From Nostoc sphaeroides (GTDB lineage: Bacteria; Cyanobacteriota; Cyanobacteriia; Cyanobacteriales; Nostocaceae), in NCBI RefSeq assembly GCF_003443655.1, contig NZ_CP031941.1, positions 863,501-927,500 of the forward strand: a stretch of 64,000 bases of DNA, read 5' to 3'. Both the position numbers and the translations under genes were made by a program. The stretch's first letter is position 1. Each line of letters begins with the position of its first letter. Positions 26,101 through 32,290 of this stretch are shown in pieces. Under the pieces are notes generated by a model. That model saw only the letters and a program-made list of their open reading frames with translations, was not told the DNA's origin and searched no databases.

Positions 26101-28268
26101 CTGAGGTAAAATTACAACAAGCAGCGACAAAACAACAGCAAGCAGAATCTCAAGCTCAACAAGCCCAAACCACTCTTAACCAAGCGCAAGCAAAACTTGC
26201 ACAAGCAGAGAAAGCAACAGAAACAGCAGAGACAGCACAAAAAGAAGCACAAAAGGGAACGGAATTAGAACGCGCAGGTGTTAACGCCTTAAGACAGTTT
26301 GAATATACCGAGTTAGAATCGCTAGTGTCAGCAGTGCAGACTGGTAAAGAGTTAAAATCTTTGGTAAAAGATGGTCGCCCTTTAGAAAAATATCCAGCTA
26401 TCAGCCCTATTTTTGCTTTGGATAGTATTCTCAATAAAATTAAAGAACGTAACCAGTTCCAAGGGCATCAAGGCAGTGTCTGGGGTGTGAGTTTCAGCCC
26501 GGACGGCAAAACCATCGCCACGGCATCATCTGACAAGACAGCGCGGTTGTGGACGCTCAACGGGCAACTGCTACAAGAATTCACAGGGCATCAAGGCTAT
26601 GTCTTAAGTGTGAGTTTCAGCCCGGACGGCAAAACCATCGCCACGGCATCATCTGACAAGACAGCGCGGTTGTGGACGCTCAACGGGCAACTGCTACAAG
26701 AATTCACAGGGCATCAAGGCTATGTCTTAAGTGTGAGTTTCAGCCCGGACGGCAAAACCATCGCCACGGCATCATTAGACAAGACAGCGCGGTTGTGGAG
26801 GCTCAACGGGCAACTGCTACAAGAATTCACAGGGCATCAAGGCTATGTCTTAAGTGTGAGTTTCAGCCCGGACGGCAAAACCATCGCCACGGCATCAGAT
26901 GACAACACAGCGCGGTTGTGGAGGCTCAACGGGCAACTGCTACAAGAATTCACAGGGCATCAAGGCTATGTCTTAAGTGTGAGTTTCAGCCCGGACGGCA
27001 AAACCATCGCCACGGCATCAGATGACAACACAGCGCGGTTGTGGACGCTCAACGGGCAACTGTTACAAGAATTCACAGGGCATCAAGGCTTAGTCAATAG
27101 TGTGAGTTTCAGCCCGGATGGCAAAACCATCGCCACGGCATCATCTGACAACACAGCGCGGTTGTGGACGCTCAACGGGCAACTGCTACAAGAATTCAAA
27201 GGGCATCAAGGCTTAGTCAATAGTGTGAGTTTCAGCCCGGACGGCAAAACCATCGCCACGGCATCATCTGACAACACAGCGCGGTTGTGGAGGCTCAACG
27301 GGCAACTGTTACAAGAATTCACAGGGCATCAAGGCTATGTCTTAAGTGTGAGTTTCAGCCCGGACGGCAAAACCATCGCCACGGCATCATTAGACAACAC
27401 AGCGCGGTTGTGGAGGCTCAACGGGCAACTGTTACAAGAATTCACAGGGCATCAAGGCTTAGTCAATAGTGTGAGTTTCAGCCCGGATGGCAAAACCATC
27501 GCCACGGCATCATCTGACAACACAGCGCGGTTGTGGACGCTCAACGGGCAACTGCTACAAGAATTCACAGGGCATCAAGGCTATGTCTTAAGTGTGAGTT
27601 TCAGCCCGGACGGCAAAACCATCGCCACGGCATCATTAGACAACACAGCGCGGTTGTGGACGCTCAACGGGCAACTGTTACAAGAATTCACAGGGCATCA
27701 AGGCTATGTCTTAAGTGTGAGTTTCAGCCCGGACGGCAAAACCATCGCCACGGCATCAGATGACAACACAGCGCGGTTGTGGACGCTCAACGGGCAACTG
27801 CTACAAGAATTCAAAGGGCATCAAGGCTATGTCTTAAGTGTGAGTTTCAGCCCGGACGGCAAAACCATCGCCACGGCATCATCTGACAAGACAGCGCGGT
27901 TGTGGACGCTCAACGGGCAACTGCTACAAGAATTCAAAGGGCATCAAAACAGTGTCTTAAGTGTGAGTTTCAGCCCGGACGGCAAAACCATCGCCACGGC
28001 ATCATTAGACAACACAGCGCGGTTGTGGACGCTCAACGGGCAACTGCTACAAGAATTCAAAGGGCATCAAGGCTATGTCTTAAGTGTGAGTTTCAGCCCG
28101 GACGGCAAAACCATCGCCACGGCATCAGATGACAACACAGCGCGGTTGTGGCCTGTGGAGAATTTAGACCACTTGTTGGTGCGGGGTTGCAATTGGCTGC
28201 ATGATTATTTGCAGAATAACTCGAATTTGAGCGATCGCGATCGCCATCTCTGCGACGATATCAAGTAA
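23193..28268 (+). CDS. TPR / STAND NTPase / transmembrane / WD40 giant protein
   Basis: This 1,691-residue multidomain protein is a predicted signal-sensing STAND NTPase. Its order is: an N-terminal alpha/beta domain without a visible P-loop (1-170); TPR-like helices (about 200-480); an nSTAND NTPase with Walker A HGQSGVGKSS near residue 507 and a Walker B-like LMFDQFEEFFF near 593; a winged-helix-like part; one transmembrane helix (SSGLAVCLLLFAGISSLYAL, near 887); a long Glu/Gln/Ala coiled coil (about 920-1050); and 14 WD40 blades (1091-1664). Basic residues before the helix and acidic residues after it suggest that the WD40 part faces outward. The blades are nearly identical, which indicates recent amplification. 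It probably acts with the P-loop ATPase upstream. Such proteins have been proposed to belong to conflict or self-recognition systems in multicellular bacteria; ligand and output are unknown. Confidence 0.9.
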   Translation: MSHQQESENLAPDNERSLQTLVRAITLSQGEFSLIFLRCNYADLRQRMVERLRQLSPVQIREITLPASVKTLYTNIREQLLDEQPLALMIFGLESVKDIDTVLTSANQVREEFRKNFPFPILLWVNDQVLQKFIRLATDLENWATIIELENPTDDLVNFLQQKTDEIFAGDVTPNPQMCRELETARHDLHNRQEVLEPALQASLEFVLGFNDYLYDQIDAATEHYQQSLSFWQQSNNLERQGILLVNIALADERQAEKNQVDNIKYWQEARNYIQQAIEIFEQAQRLDLVAKHITKLGEVLRHLQAWKELQKLVEKSLPLHQNYGTPLQLAKDYGFLAEVALEQSRWEDANQFVGQTLQILADIPNLQLDEFGLYRFILAKSQQGLGLVKAAISNLETAKAESNHQYNPRLYISILENLSKLYFEQREYLKAFQIKQKQLQIEQQYGFRAFVGASYLNPQRQAINSAQLQAENPETIAQEIAASGRGQDVKRLRERIGGTEHKLTVIHGQSGVGKSSILQGGLIPALQQEAIGERDALPILLRVYTDWVGMLGQSLAKAFEEVRGNQLFANLDSSAAILEQLRRNADRNLLTVLMFDQFEEFFFVYPDQSQRRAFYEFLRVCLDIPFVKVILSLREDYLHYLLELDRLFNLTAINNNILDKNIRYYLGNFSPADAMAVVQSLTERSHFYLEPDLIDELVRDLAGELGEVRPIELQIVGTQLQTEKITTLDKYRQFGTKEKLVERFLEEVITDCGAENEQVARLVLYLLTDENGTRPLKTRAELAADLVVEADKLDLVLEIFVASRLVLLLPESPADRYQLVHDYLVSFIRQQQGNEILAELAREREQRLQAEEKLKLEQDAKQILVNAQQEAKRQIRQGRMQLRVSSGLAVCLLLFAGISSLYALSQIQVAKDADDEKQQAENKVKTAEAKYKLVNQNLEQVNQKASELQEKNAQAQESIKTASEKIKTAEVKLQQAATKQQQAESQAQQAQTTLNQAQAKLAQAEKATETAETAQKEAQKGTELERAGVNALRQFEYTELESLVSAVQTGKELKSLVKDGRPLEKYPAISPIFALDSILNKIKERNQFQGHQGSVWGVSFSPDGKTIATASSDKTARLWTLNGQLLQEFTGHQGYVLSVSFSPDGKTIATASSDKTARLWTLNGQLLQEFTGHQGYVLSVSFSPDGKTIATASLDKTARLWRLNGQLLQEFTGHQGYVLSVSFSPDGKTIATASDDNTARLWRLNGQLLQEFTGHQGYVLSVSFSPDGKTIATASDDNTARLWTLNGQLLQEFTGHQGLVNSVSFSPDGKTIATASSDNTARLWTLNGQLLQEFKGHQGLVNSVSFSPDGKTIATASSDNTARLWRLNGQLLQEFTGHQGYVLSVSFSPDGKTIATASLDNTARLWRLNGQLLQEFTGHQGLVNSVSFSPDGKTIATASSDNTARLWTLNGQLLQEFTGHQGYVLSVSFSPDGKTIATASLDNTARLWTLNGQLLQEFTGHQGYVLSVSFSPDGKTIATASDDNTARLWTLNGQLLQEFKGHQGYVLSVSFSPDGKTIATASSDKTARLWTLNGQLLQEFKGHQNSVLSVSFSPDGKTIATASLDNTARLWTLNGQLLQEFKGHQGYVLSVSFSPDGKTIATASDDNTARLWPVENLDHLLVRGCNWLHDYLQNNSNLSDRDRHLCDDIK
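26463..28184 (+). repeat. Fourteen 123-bp WD40 repeat units
   Basis: Fourteen units of exactly 123 bp (41 codons) follow one another with no insertion or deletion. Each encodes GHQGxVxSVSFSPDGKTIAT ending in ARLWxLNGQLLQEF. Variation is limited to a few codons: YVLS versus LVNS; SSD, SLD or SDD; N or K before TARLW; T or R after LW; and final T or K. Unit 1 has SVWG, and unit 14 ends in RLWPVENLDHLL, which caps the array. Confidence 0.95.
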
Positions 28269-28285
28269 AAGCCAAGGGAAAAATT

Positions 28286-28345
28286 ATGCCTCGCTGGATT
28301 AATATCAGCTTGCCAGATAAAACGCCATTGCGATCGCAACGACAT
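28286..28345 (+). pseudogene. Remnant of a MazE/RHH antitoxin gene
   Basis: Starting 18 bases after the WD40 gene, ATGCCTCGCTGG encodes MPRWINISLPDKT, which matches the start of the intact antitoxin at 31068 (MHRRINITLPDET). The match includes the preceding AAAAATT. Similarity is lost after about 14 codons, although a GCGATCGCA-CGA word suggests that an internal deletion joined a later part. The open frame then runs into a MITE and stops. It is interpreted as a decayed duplicate; no toxin remnant was seen. Confidence 0.6.
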
Positions 28346-28363
28346 ATCACAACTAATATACCG

Positions 28364-28465
28364 CAATACAGTTCAGTTAAGCCCAAAAACCTTGGTAAAG
28401 ACGCGAAATTTCGCGTCTCTACAGGTCTAAAATTAGTACCAAAAATCCTTAACTGAACCGTATTG
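28364..28465. mobile_element. MITE with 10-bp target duplication, copy 1
   Basis: A 102-bp element begins CAATACAGTTCAGTTAAG and ends CTTAACTGAACCGTATTG (terminal inverted repeats). The interior carries the palindrome GAGACGCGAAATTTCGCGTC with flanking bases. It is flanked by perfect 10-bp direct repeats TAATATACCG at 28354-28363 and 28466-28475. It is nearly identical to the element at 38438-38539. Confidence 0.92.
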
Positions 28466-28686
28466 TAATATACCGAACATTATATAATTGCTCCATCCGG
28501 TAGCAATGCGATCGCCAGAAAACAGATTGCGATTATATAATAGGCGATCGCTTCTATCTATTCGATGTAGCTCAAGCAATATTTGGCGATCGCCCTCTCA
28601 TATTGAATCAAAGCCATTTTAACCAAAGCGCGATAGCACTACTTGTCCATCAGGCGATCGCTTCTTTAATCCTTCTGCTTTTAGCC

Positions 28687-28787
28687 CAATACGGTTGGGT
28701 TAAGGGTTATTGGTACAAAATATTGGGTTTTGAGACGCGATAAATCGCCGTTTCTACAAGTGTTTTGGTCTTATCTGAACTGTATTG
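28687..28787. mobile_element. MITE with 10-bp target duplication, copy 2
   Basis: A 101-bp element begins CAATACGGTTGGGTTAAG and ends TTATCTGAACTGTATTG. It is flanked by perfect 10-bp direct repeats GCTTTTAGCC at 28677-28686 and 28788-28797. The right duplication contains the stop codon of xisI, so the element inserted exactly at the 3' end of that gene. Confidence 0.9.
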
Positions 28788-28791
28788 GCTT

Positions 28792-29139
28792 TTAGCCCAC
28801 TGCATAGTCACTCATTTCACGCATGAAAGGAGGATGAAAACCTAGCACAATATCTTGTTTTGGTACGCCCAAATCGACTAAATCTGCCGCAATATCATGC
28901 TCTGTTGAATTGTAAAAAATCCAGATTTTCTCATTCCGAATATCCAGATGCATGACACAATGATGTACCCAGCGCTTATCCTGCCAGCCCAGATGCACAA
29001 TTTGATAGTGATCTCGCGGCGTATCAAAGATAGTCTCAACCTCAATATCACCATAAGCTGGCTTAACTTCTGCGTAACCCATCAACAATTGCTGCACGAT
29101 TTGCTGATAGTTCGTTAATTTATCCGTCAGTCCTTCCAT
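28792..29139 (-). CDS. xisI: XisI-family protein
   Basis: This 115-residue protein has the XisI family signature (LTNYQQIVQQLL, DTPRDHYQIVHLGWQDKRWVH, HLDIRNEKIWIFYNSTEHDI, LGVPKQDIVLGFHPP). XisI was first described in Anabaena as one of the factors controlling excision of the fdxN element, together with XisH and the recombinase XisF. Here it overlaps the end of xisH by 13 bases, so the two are co-translated. No recombinase gene or element end is visible nearby. Stand-alone xisHI pairs are numerous in cyanobacteria, and their general function is unresolved. A MITE has inserted at the stop codon. Confidence 0.92.
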   Translation of the reverse strand: MEGLTDKLTNYQQIVQQLLMGYAEVKPAYGDIEVETIFDTPRDHYQIVHLGWQDKRWVHHCVMHLDIRNEKIWIFYNSTEHDIAADLVDLGVPKQDIVLGFHPPFMREMSDYAVG

Positions 29140-29543
29140 TGTGAAATTTGCTCCAATTCAATGTCGTAAACAATCATTTTTACGGTATTTTCTTGTAGCA
29201 TTGAGGCGGGAAAATCAAGTTGAAAGAAGCTGTTATAGATTAGATCGGGGACGGCTAGATAGAGAATGCGATCAGGTTCTTGACGACGCAATGCAGCCCG
29301 ATAGTTAATAAACTGCCCCAGTGCTGTATGAAACTCTGAAATTGCCGATGCACTAGCCAAAAAACTTTTGACTTCAACCGCAATTTTTTTATCTCCTCGC
29401 TCCGCCGCCAGTAATCGTTCTGCCCCCAAGTCAATTTCCATATCTACACCACCTACTTTAATCTGAAGCGGATCGTGAGTAACATTCCACCCATCTGATT
29501 CAAGAGCCGTCTTAACGACTTGATGAAAACGATCCTTAGCCAC
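29127..29543 (-). CDS. xisH: XisH-family protein
   Basis: This 138-residue XisH protein begins MAKDRFHQVVKTALESDGW. The family has a restriction-endonuclease-like fold, visible here as the acidic core MEIDLGAERLLAAERG followed by IAVEVKSFL, a D...ExK arrangement. In the fdxN-element system it is an excision-controlling factor. It is the first gene of the xisH-xisI pair, with a 13-base overlap to xisI. The fold suggests nuclease ancestry; whether it cuts DNA is unknown. Confidence 0.93.
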   Translation of the reverse strand: MAKDRFHQVVKTALESDGWNVTHDPLQIKVGGVDMEIDLGAERLLAAERGDKKIAVEVKSFLASASAISEFHTALGQFINYRAALRRQEPDRILYLAVPDLIYNSFFQLDFPASMLQENTVKMIVYDIELEQISQWKD

Positions 29544-29605
29544 AACAGACGATCCGATCTAGAGGTGCAATTCAAACCTATCACACCAAGCTGTCATAGC
29601 GATCG

Positions 29606-29836
29606 CTACTCCTCTAATCGCTGAAGAGCGTGGACATTTGTGGAAAACGCATACATATACCCGTCATTACAATGAATTGACTTGCAGTACTTATGGCGAA
29701 CTGGGCTAATTTTACCGTGTGCTGTTCTCATCTCAAACACGCCACTTTCTCGGACAGTTAACCTGCCGACATGAGTACCTGCAAACTTCCCTTTTGGGAG
29801 GATTGCCCGTACATTACTGGGGTAAAGTTTTCCTCG
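29606..29836 (-). pseudogene. IscB-like (RRXRR/HNH) C-terminal remnant
   Basis: The minus-strand frame from 29836 to the TAG at 29606-29608 encodes AILPKGKFAGTHVGRLTVRE followed by a segment ending KYCKSIHCNDGYMYAF. This matches my memory of the C-terminal domain of IscB, the RuvC/HNH nuclease ancestral to Cas9, whose genes move with IS200/IS605-type elements and HEARO/omega RNA. A stop codon lies directly upstream in frame (29837-29839), and neither the RuvC nor the HNH part is present, so it is a decayed fragment. A hairpin upstream on the same strand (29860-29904) could be a leftover of the associated RNA. Confidence 0.6.
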
Positions 29837-29859
29837 TCAAGGTTAAAAAGGCTTGTCAT

Positions 29860-29904
29860 GTTCAGTTCACTTCTTTAGCTAAATACGGATGTTTAAAACT
29901 GAAC
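29860..29904 (-). other. Hairpin near the IscB remnant, possible HEARO/omega-RNA leftover
   Basis: An 8-bp perfect stem GTTCAGTT / AACTGAAC closes a 29-base loop, located 5' of the IscB-like fragment on the minus strand. HEARO RNAs lie 5' of iscB, so the position is right. However, the consensus was not verified and most of the nuclease ORF is absent. Confidence 0.25.
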
Positions 29905-30167
29905 GACAGAGCAGAGAACTGGAAAGTATTCTTTGGTGTCGTGACCTTTTTAACGTAGTCCGCAAAGGACTTAGACTGGCTACCTCTCCAATGGTTTGTA
30001 TTAGTTATCCACTAATGTCCACTGTTTAGCGGATAGCCCTCAATGATCGTGAGTTGAAAATCCTCTACAGCTTTACTGAGGGTAAATTTACTATAAGGCA
30101 TCAGGATTTTCCCTATTATTTTCTGATATAAAAACTATTTAATTAACCCGTAGCGAGCAAGATGCTT

Positions 30168-30782
30168 TCAATCCCACACCCGACGCAAATTCAAGACAAA
30201 ACTCGGTAACACTTCTTCACCCGACAACTCAGCAGGATTCTCCAACACTTCCACATCTTTATCCGGTCGATAAATTTCCACCCGTCGCTGCTGCGGATCG
30301 ATTAACCAACCAAGTTTAGCGCCATTGTCGATATACTCCCTCAATTTATCTTGCAGGGACTTGAGAGTATCTGAACTAGAGCGTAACTCAACCACAAAAT
30401 CGGGGCAGATATTAGCAAACGTTCCTTTTTGTGCCGAAGTAAGCGCCTGCCATCGTTCTCCACTCACCCAAGAGGCATCGGGGGAGCGAGTCGCACCATT
30501 GGGTAAAATGAAGCCTGTAGAAGAGTCAAAGGCTTCACCCGGTTCACCCGCATTACGCCACCACAAATACAATTCGCCAGAAATACTGCAATTTCGCGCT
30601 CCAGTTTCCCAGCCTGTTGGTGGGTTCACTATTAATTCTCCTTGTGCGGTTCTTTCCAGTCTCAAGTCTCGGTTGGCTGCGGCTAAAGCAGCAAACTGTT
30701 CTTGGGTAACATACAGCCCAATCGACTTAGGCAACTCAATCAATAGGGTTTCGGTTTCTGGACTAGCGGGTGTTTGTACCAT
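30168..30782 (-). CDS. Uma2 family (DUF820) endonuclease-like protein
   Basis: This 204-residue protein of the very abundant cyanobacterial Uma2/DUF820 family has a PD-(D/E)xK nuclease fold. Visible marks are LRLERTAQGELIVNPPTG, SPDASWVSGERW, CPDFVVELRSSSD (the acid and E-L-R catalytic core) and LGWLIDPQQRRVEIYRP. It starts with ATG at 30780-30782. These genes occur in dozens of copies per genome, and their biological role is not established. It stands alone between the IscB remnant and a toxin-antitoxin pair. Confidence 0.93.
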   Translation of the reverse strand: MVQTPASPETETLLIELPKSIGLYVTQEQFAALAAANRDLRLERTAQGELIVNPPTGWETGARNCSISGELYLWWRNAGEPGEAFDSSTGFILPNGATRSPDASWVSGERWQALTSAQKGTFANICPDFVVELRSSSDTLKSLQDKLREYIDNGAKLGWLIDPQQRRVEIYRPDKDVEVLENPAELSGEEVLPSFVLNLRRVWD

Positions 30783-30925
30783 GTTGACCTCTTACCAATA
30801 GGGATTCGGTAAATGATGCTTACCCTATTAACTAACAAATTCTACAAGCTTTCTTAGCGTCCGCCTCCGGCACTGTACGATCGCCCAAGCCTATCGAACG
30901 CAAGCGCAATTGCAGATAATTATAA

Positions 30926-30997
30926 GCGATGCCTACGGCGGTAAACTACGCACTTTCTTTTATTATCTCAGGCGATGCCTACGGCGGTAAACTACGC
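30926..30997. repeat. Two copies of a small dispersed repeat
   Basis: GCGATGCCTACGGCGGTAAA followed by CTACGC occurs at 30926-30951 and again at 30972-30997. This is a Nostoc small dispersed repeat, located upstream of the toxin-antitoxin operon. Confidence 0.85.
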
Positions 30998-31067
30998 TCT
31001 TTTAACACAACTATACACACTTTAAATGTGTATAATAAACTTGATAGGCAAAATAGAGCGAAAAATT

Positions 31068-31313
31068 ATGCATCGCCGGATTAACATCACCTTGCCAGAT
31101 GAGACAATTAAACTAATTGATCAAGTCATTGAAAAAGGCGATCGCAGTCGATTCATCAACGAAGCTGTGCAATATTATATTTCTCAGAAAGCCTTAGTCA
31201 ATCTTAGAGAACAGTTAAAGGAAGGAGCCATTCAACGCGCAGAACGTGATTTGGGTTTAGTAGAAGAGTGGTTTGACTTGGAAGAAGAATTGTGGCACAA
31301 AAACCAAAAGTAA
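31068..31313 (+). CDS. Antitoxin, MazE/ribbon-helix-helix type
   Basis: This 81-residue protein has an N-terminal ribbon-helix-helix DNA-binding motif (MHRRINITLPDETIKLIDQV, then GDRSRFINEAVQYYI) and a charged C-terminal tail that should wrap the toxin. The ATG at 31068 is chosen over an upstream in-frame start at 31026 because it begins the conserved motif and matches the duplicate fragment at 28286. It overlaps the toxin gene by 22 bases, typical of a coupled antitoxin-toxin operon. Such antitoxins usually repress their own promoter. Confidence 0.88.
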   Translation: MHRRINITLPDETIKLIDQVIEKGDRSRFINEAVQYYISQKALVNLREQLKEGAIQRAERDLGLVEEWFDLEEELWHKNQK

Positions 31314-31663
31314 ACTATCCCAAACGCGGTGAAGTATACTTAGTCAATTTCGATCCAACTATTGGTGCAGAGATTAAAAAAACACGCCCAGCTTTAATCT
31401 TGCAAAATGATGTTTCTAACGAACATAGTCCAATCACAGTTGTAGCTGCCATCACCTCAAAGTTTGCAGAACCTTTGTATCCCACTGAAGTGCTGATTAG
31501 AGTACCAGAAGGCGGTTTAGAGGATGATTCGGTTGTACTTCTCAATCAGATTCGCTCAATTGACAAGCAAAGGCTGATTAAACGTTTGGAAATTCTGCAC
31601 CCAGAAACGATTGCACAGGTAGATCGAGCAATTCAAATCAGCCTTGGCCTAGTGAAGCTTTGA
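31292..31663 (+). CDS. Toxin, MazF/PemK type endoribonuclease
   Basis: This 123-residue MazF/PemK-like toxin is predicted to cleave mRNA. The motifs KRGEVYLVNFDPTIGAEIKK, TRPALILQND, ITVVAAITSK and LLNQIRSIDKQRL match the family, including the conserved Arg of TRPALI and the Asn-Gln-Arg segment. The start is GTG (31292) inside the antitoxin gene. The antitoxin precedes it, as is usual for this type. The protein appears full length. Confidence 0.92.
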   Translation: MAQKPKVNYPKRGEVYLVNFDPTIGAEIKKTRPALILQNDVSNEHSPITVVAAITSKFAEPLYPTEVLIRVPEGGLEDDSVVLLNQIRSIDKQRLIKRLEILHPETIAQVDRAIQISLGLVKL

Positions 31664-31669
31664 GGCGAT

Positions 31670-31795
31670 GTCTGGCGACAAGCCGCTGACGCTCCTTCTC
31701 TGCGAGACGCTACGCGAACGTCGCTACCGCTTCTCTACGAGAGGCTTCGCCAACGCTAATGCGTCTACGCACTTTCTGGAATTATCTCAGGCGAT
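31670..31795. repeat. Cluster of small dispersed repeats
   Basis: Nested hairpin words (GAGACGCTACGCGAACG, CTTCTCTACGAGAGGCTTCG, GCTAATGCGTCTACGC) lie downstream of the toxin gene. Related words occur inside the MITE at 34992-35138 and at 60470-60495. No gene is present. Confidence 0.7.
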
Positions 31796-31898
31796 CGCCA
31801 TCTCTTCTCTAACCCCCTTCTCTTCTGTTAGGACGATGAAGTAAATTATTTGCCATGCCATCATCAGCTATGAAACAAAACGTCAGCCGAGGTTTTTC

Positions 31899-32290
31899 AT
31901 GGCATTAGAAGGGGTGATTTTAGATATTGATGGAACACTGGTTTTAAGTAATGATGCTCATGCAAATACTTGGGTAGAGGCATTTGCAGCTTATGACTTA
32001 GAAATGCCATTTGAAACAGTCAGCCCACTCATGGGCATGGGTGGAGATCAATTGATTCCCAAAGTAGTGCCAGAATTAAAACAATTGATGCTGAAGCATC
32101 TAAACCTGCTCCTGACATTGTAGAAGCTGCGTTGAATAAAGGGCAAATCACACCTGAAAAAGTAGTGATGCTAGGAGATTCGCCCTACGATATTGAGTCT
32201 GCCGGCAAAGCAGGGGTAGCTGTGATTGCTTTGCGCTGCGGTGGCTTTAGCGATGAACAACTGTCGCAAGCGATCGCAATTTACCTTTAA
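31899..32290 (+). pseudogene. HAD-superfamily phosphatase gene, 5' part, deleted and interrupted
   Basis: The N-terminus [20 protein letters not shown] carries the DxDGT nucleophile motif of HAD phosphatases. The frame continues to KVVPELKQL and then stops at 32123 in a shifted frame. In another frame the C-terminal part resumes as [29 protein letters not shown] and RCGGFSDEQLSQAIAIY. About 100 residues of the middle (cap domain and motif II) are therefore missing. After AIAIY the sequence meets the left end of an IS200/IS605-type element directly after TTAC. A likely C-terminal piece lies beyond the element at 33755-33790. The gene is non-functional as it stands. Confidence 0.8.

Noticed and set aside
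26672-28132. Repeated 60-76-codon frames inside the WD40 array
   Set aside because: They are out-of-frame readings of the 123-bp repeat and have no independent start signals.
29719-29958. A 79-codon plus-strand ORF
   Set aside because: It is antisense to the IscB-like remnant and the adjoining hairpin, with no ribosome-binding site and no family resemblance.
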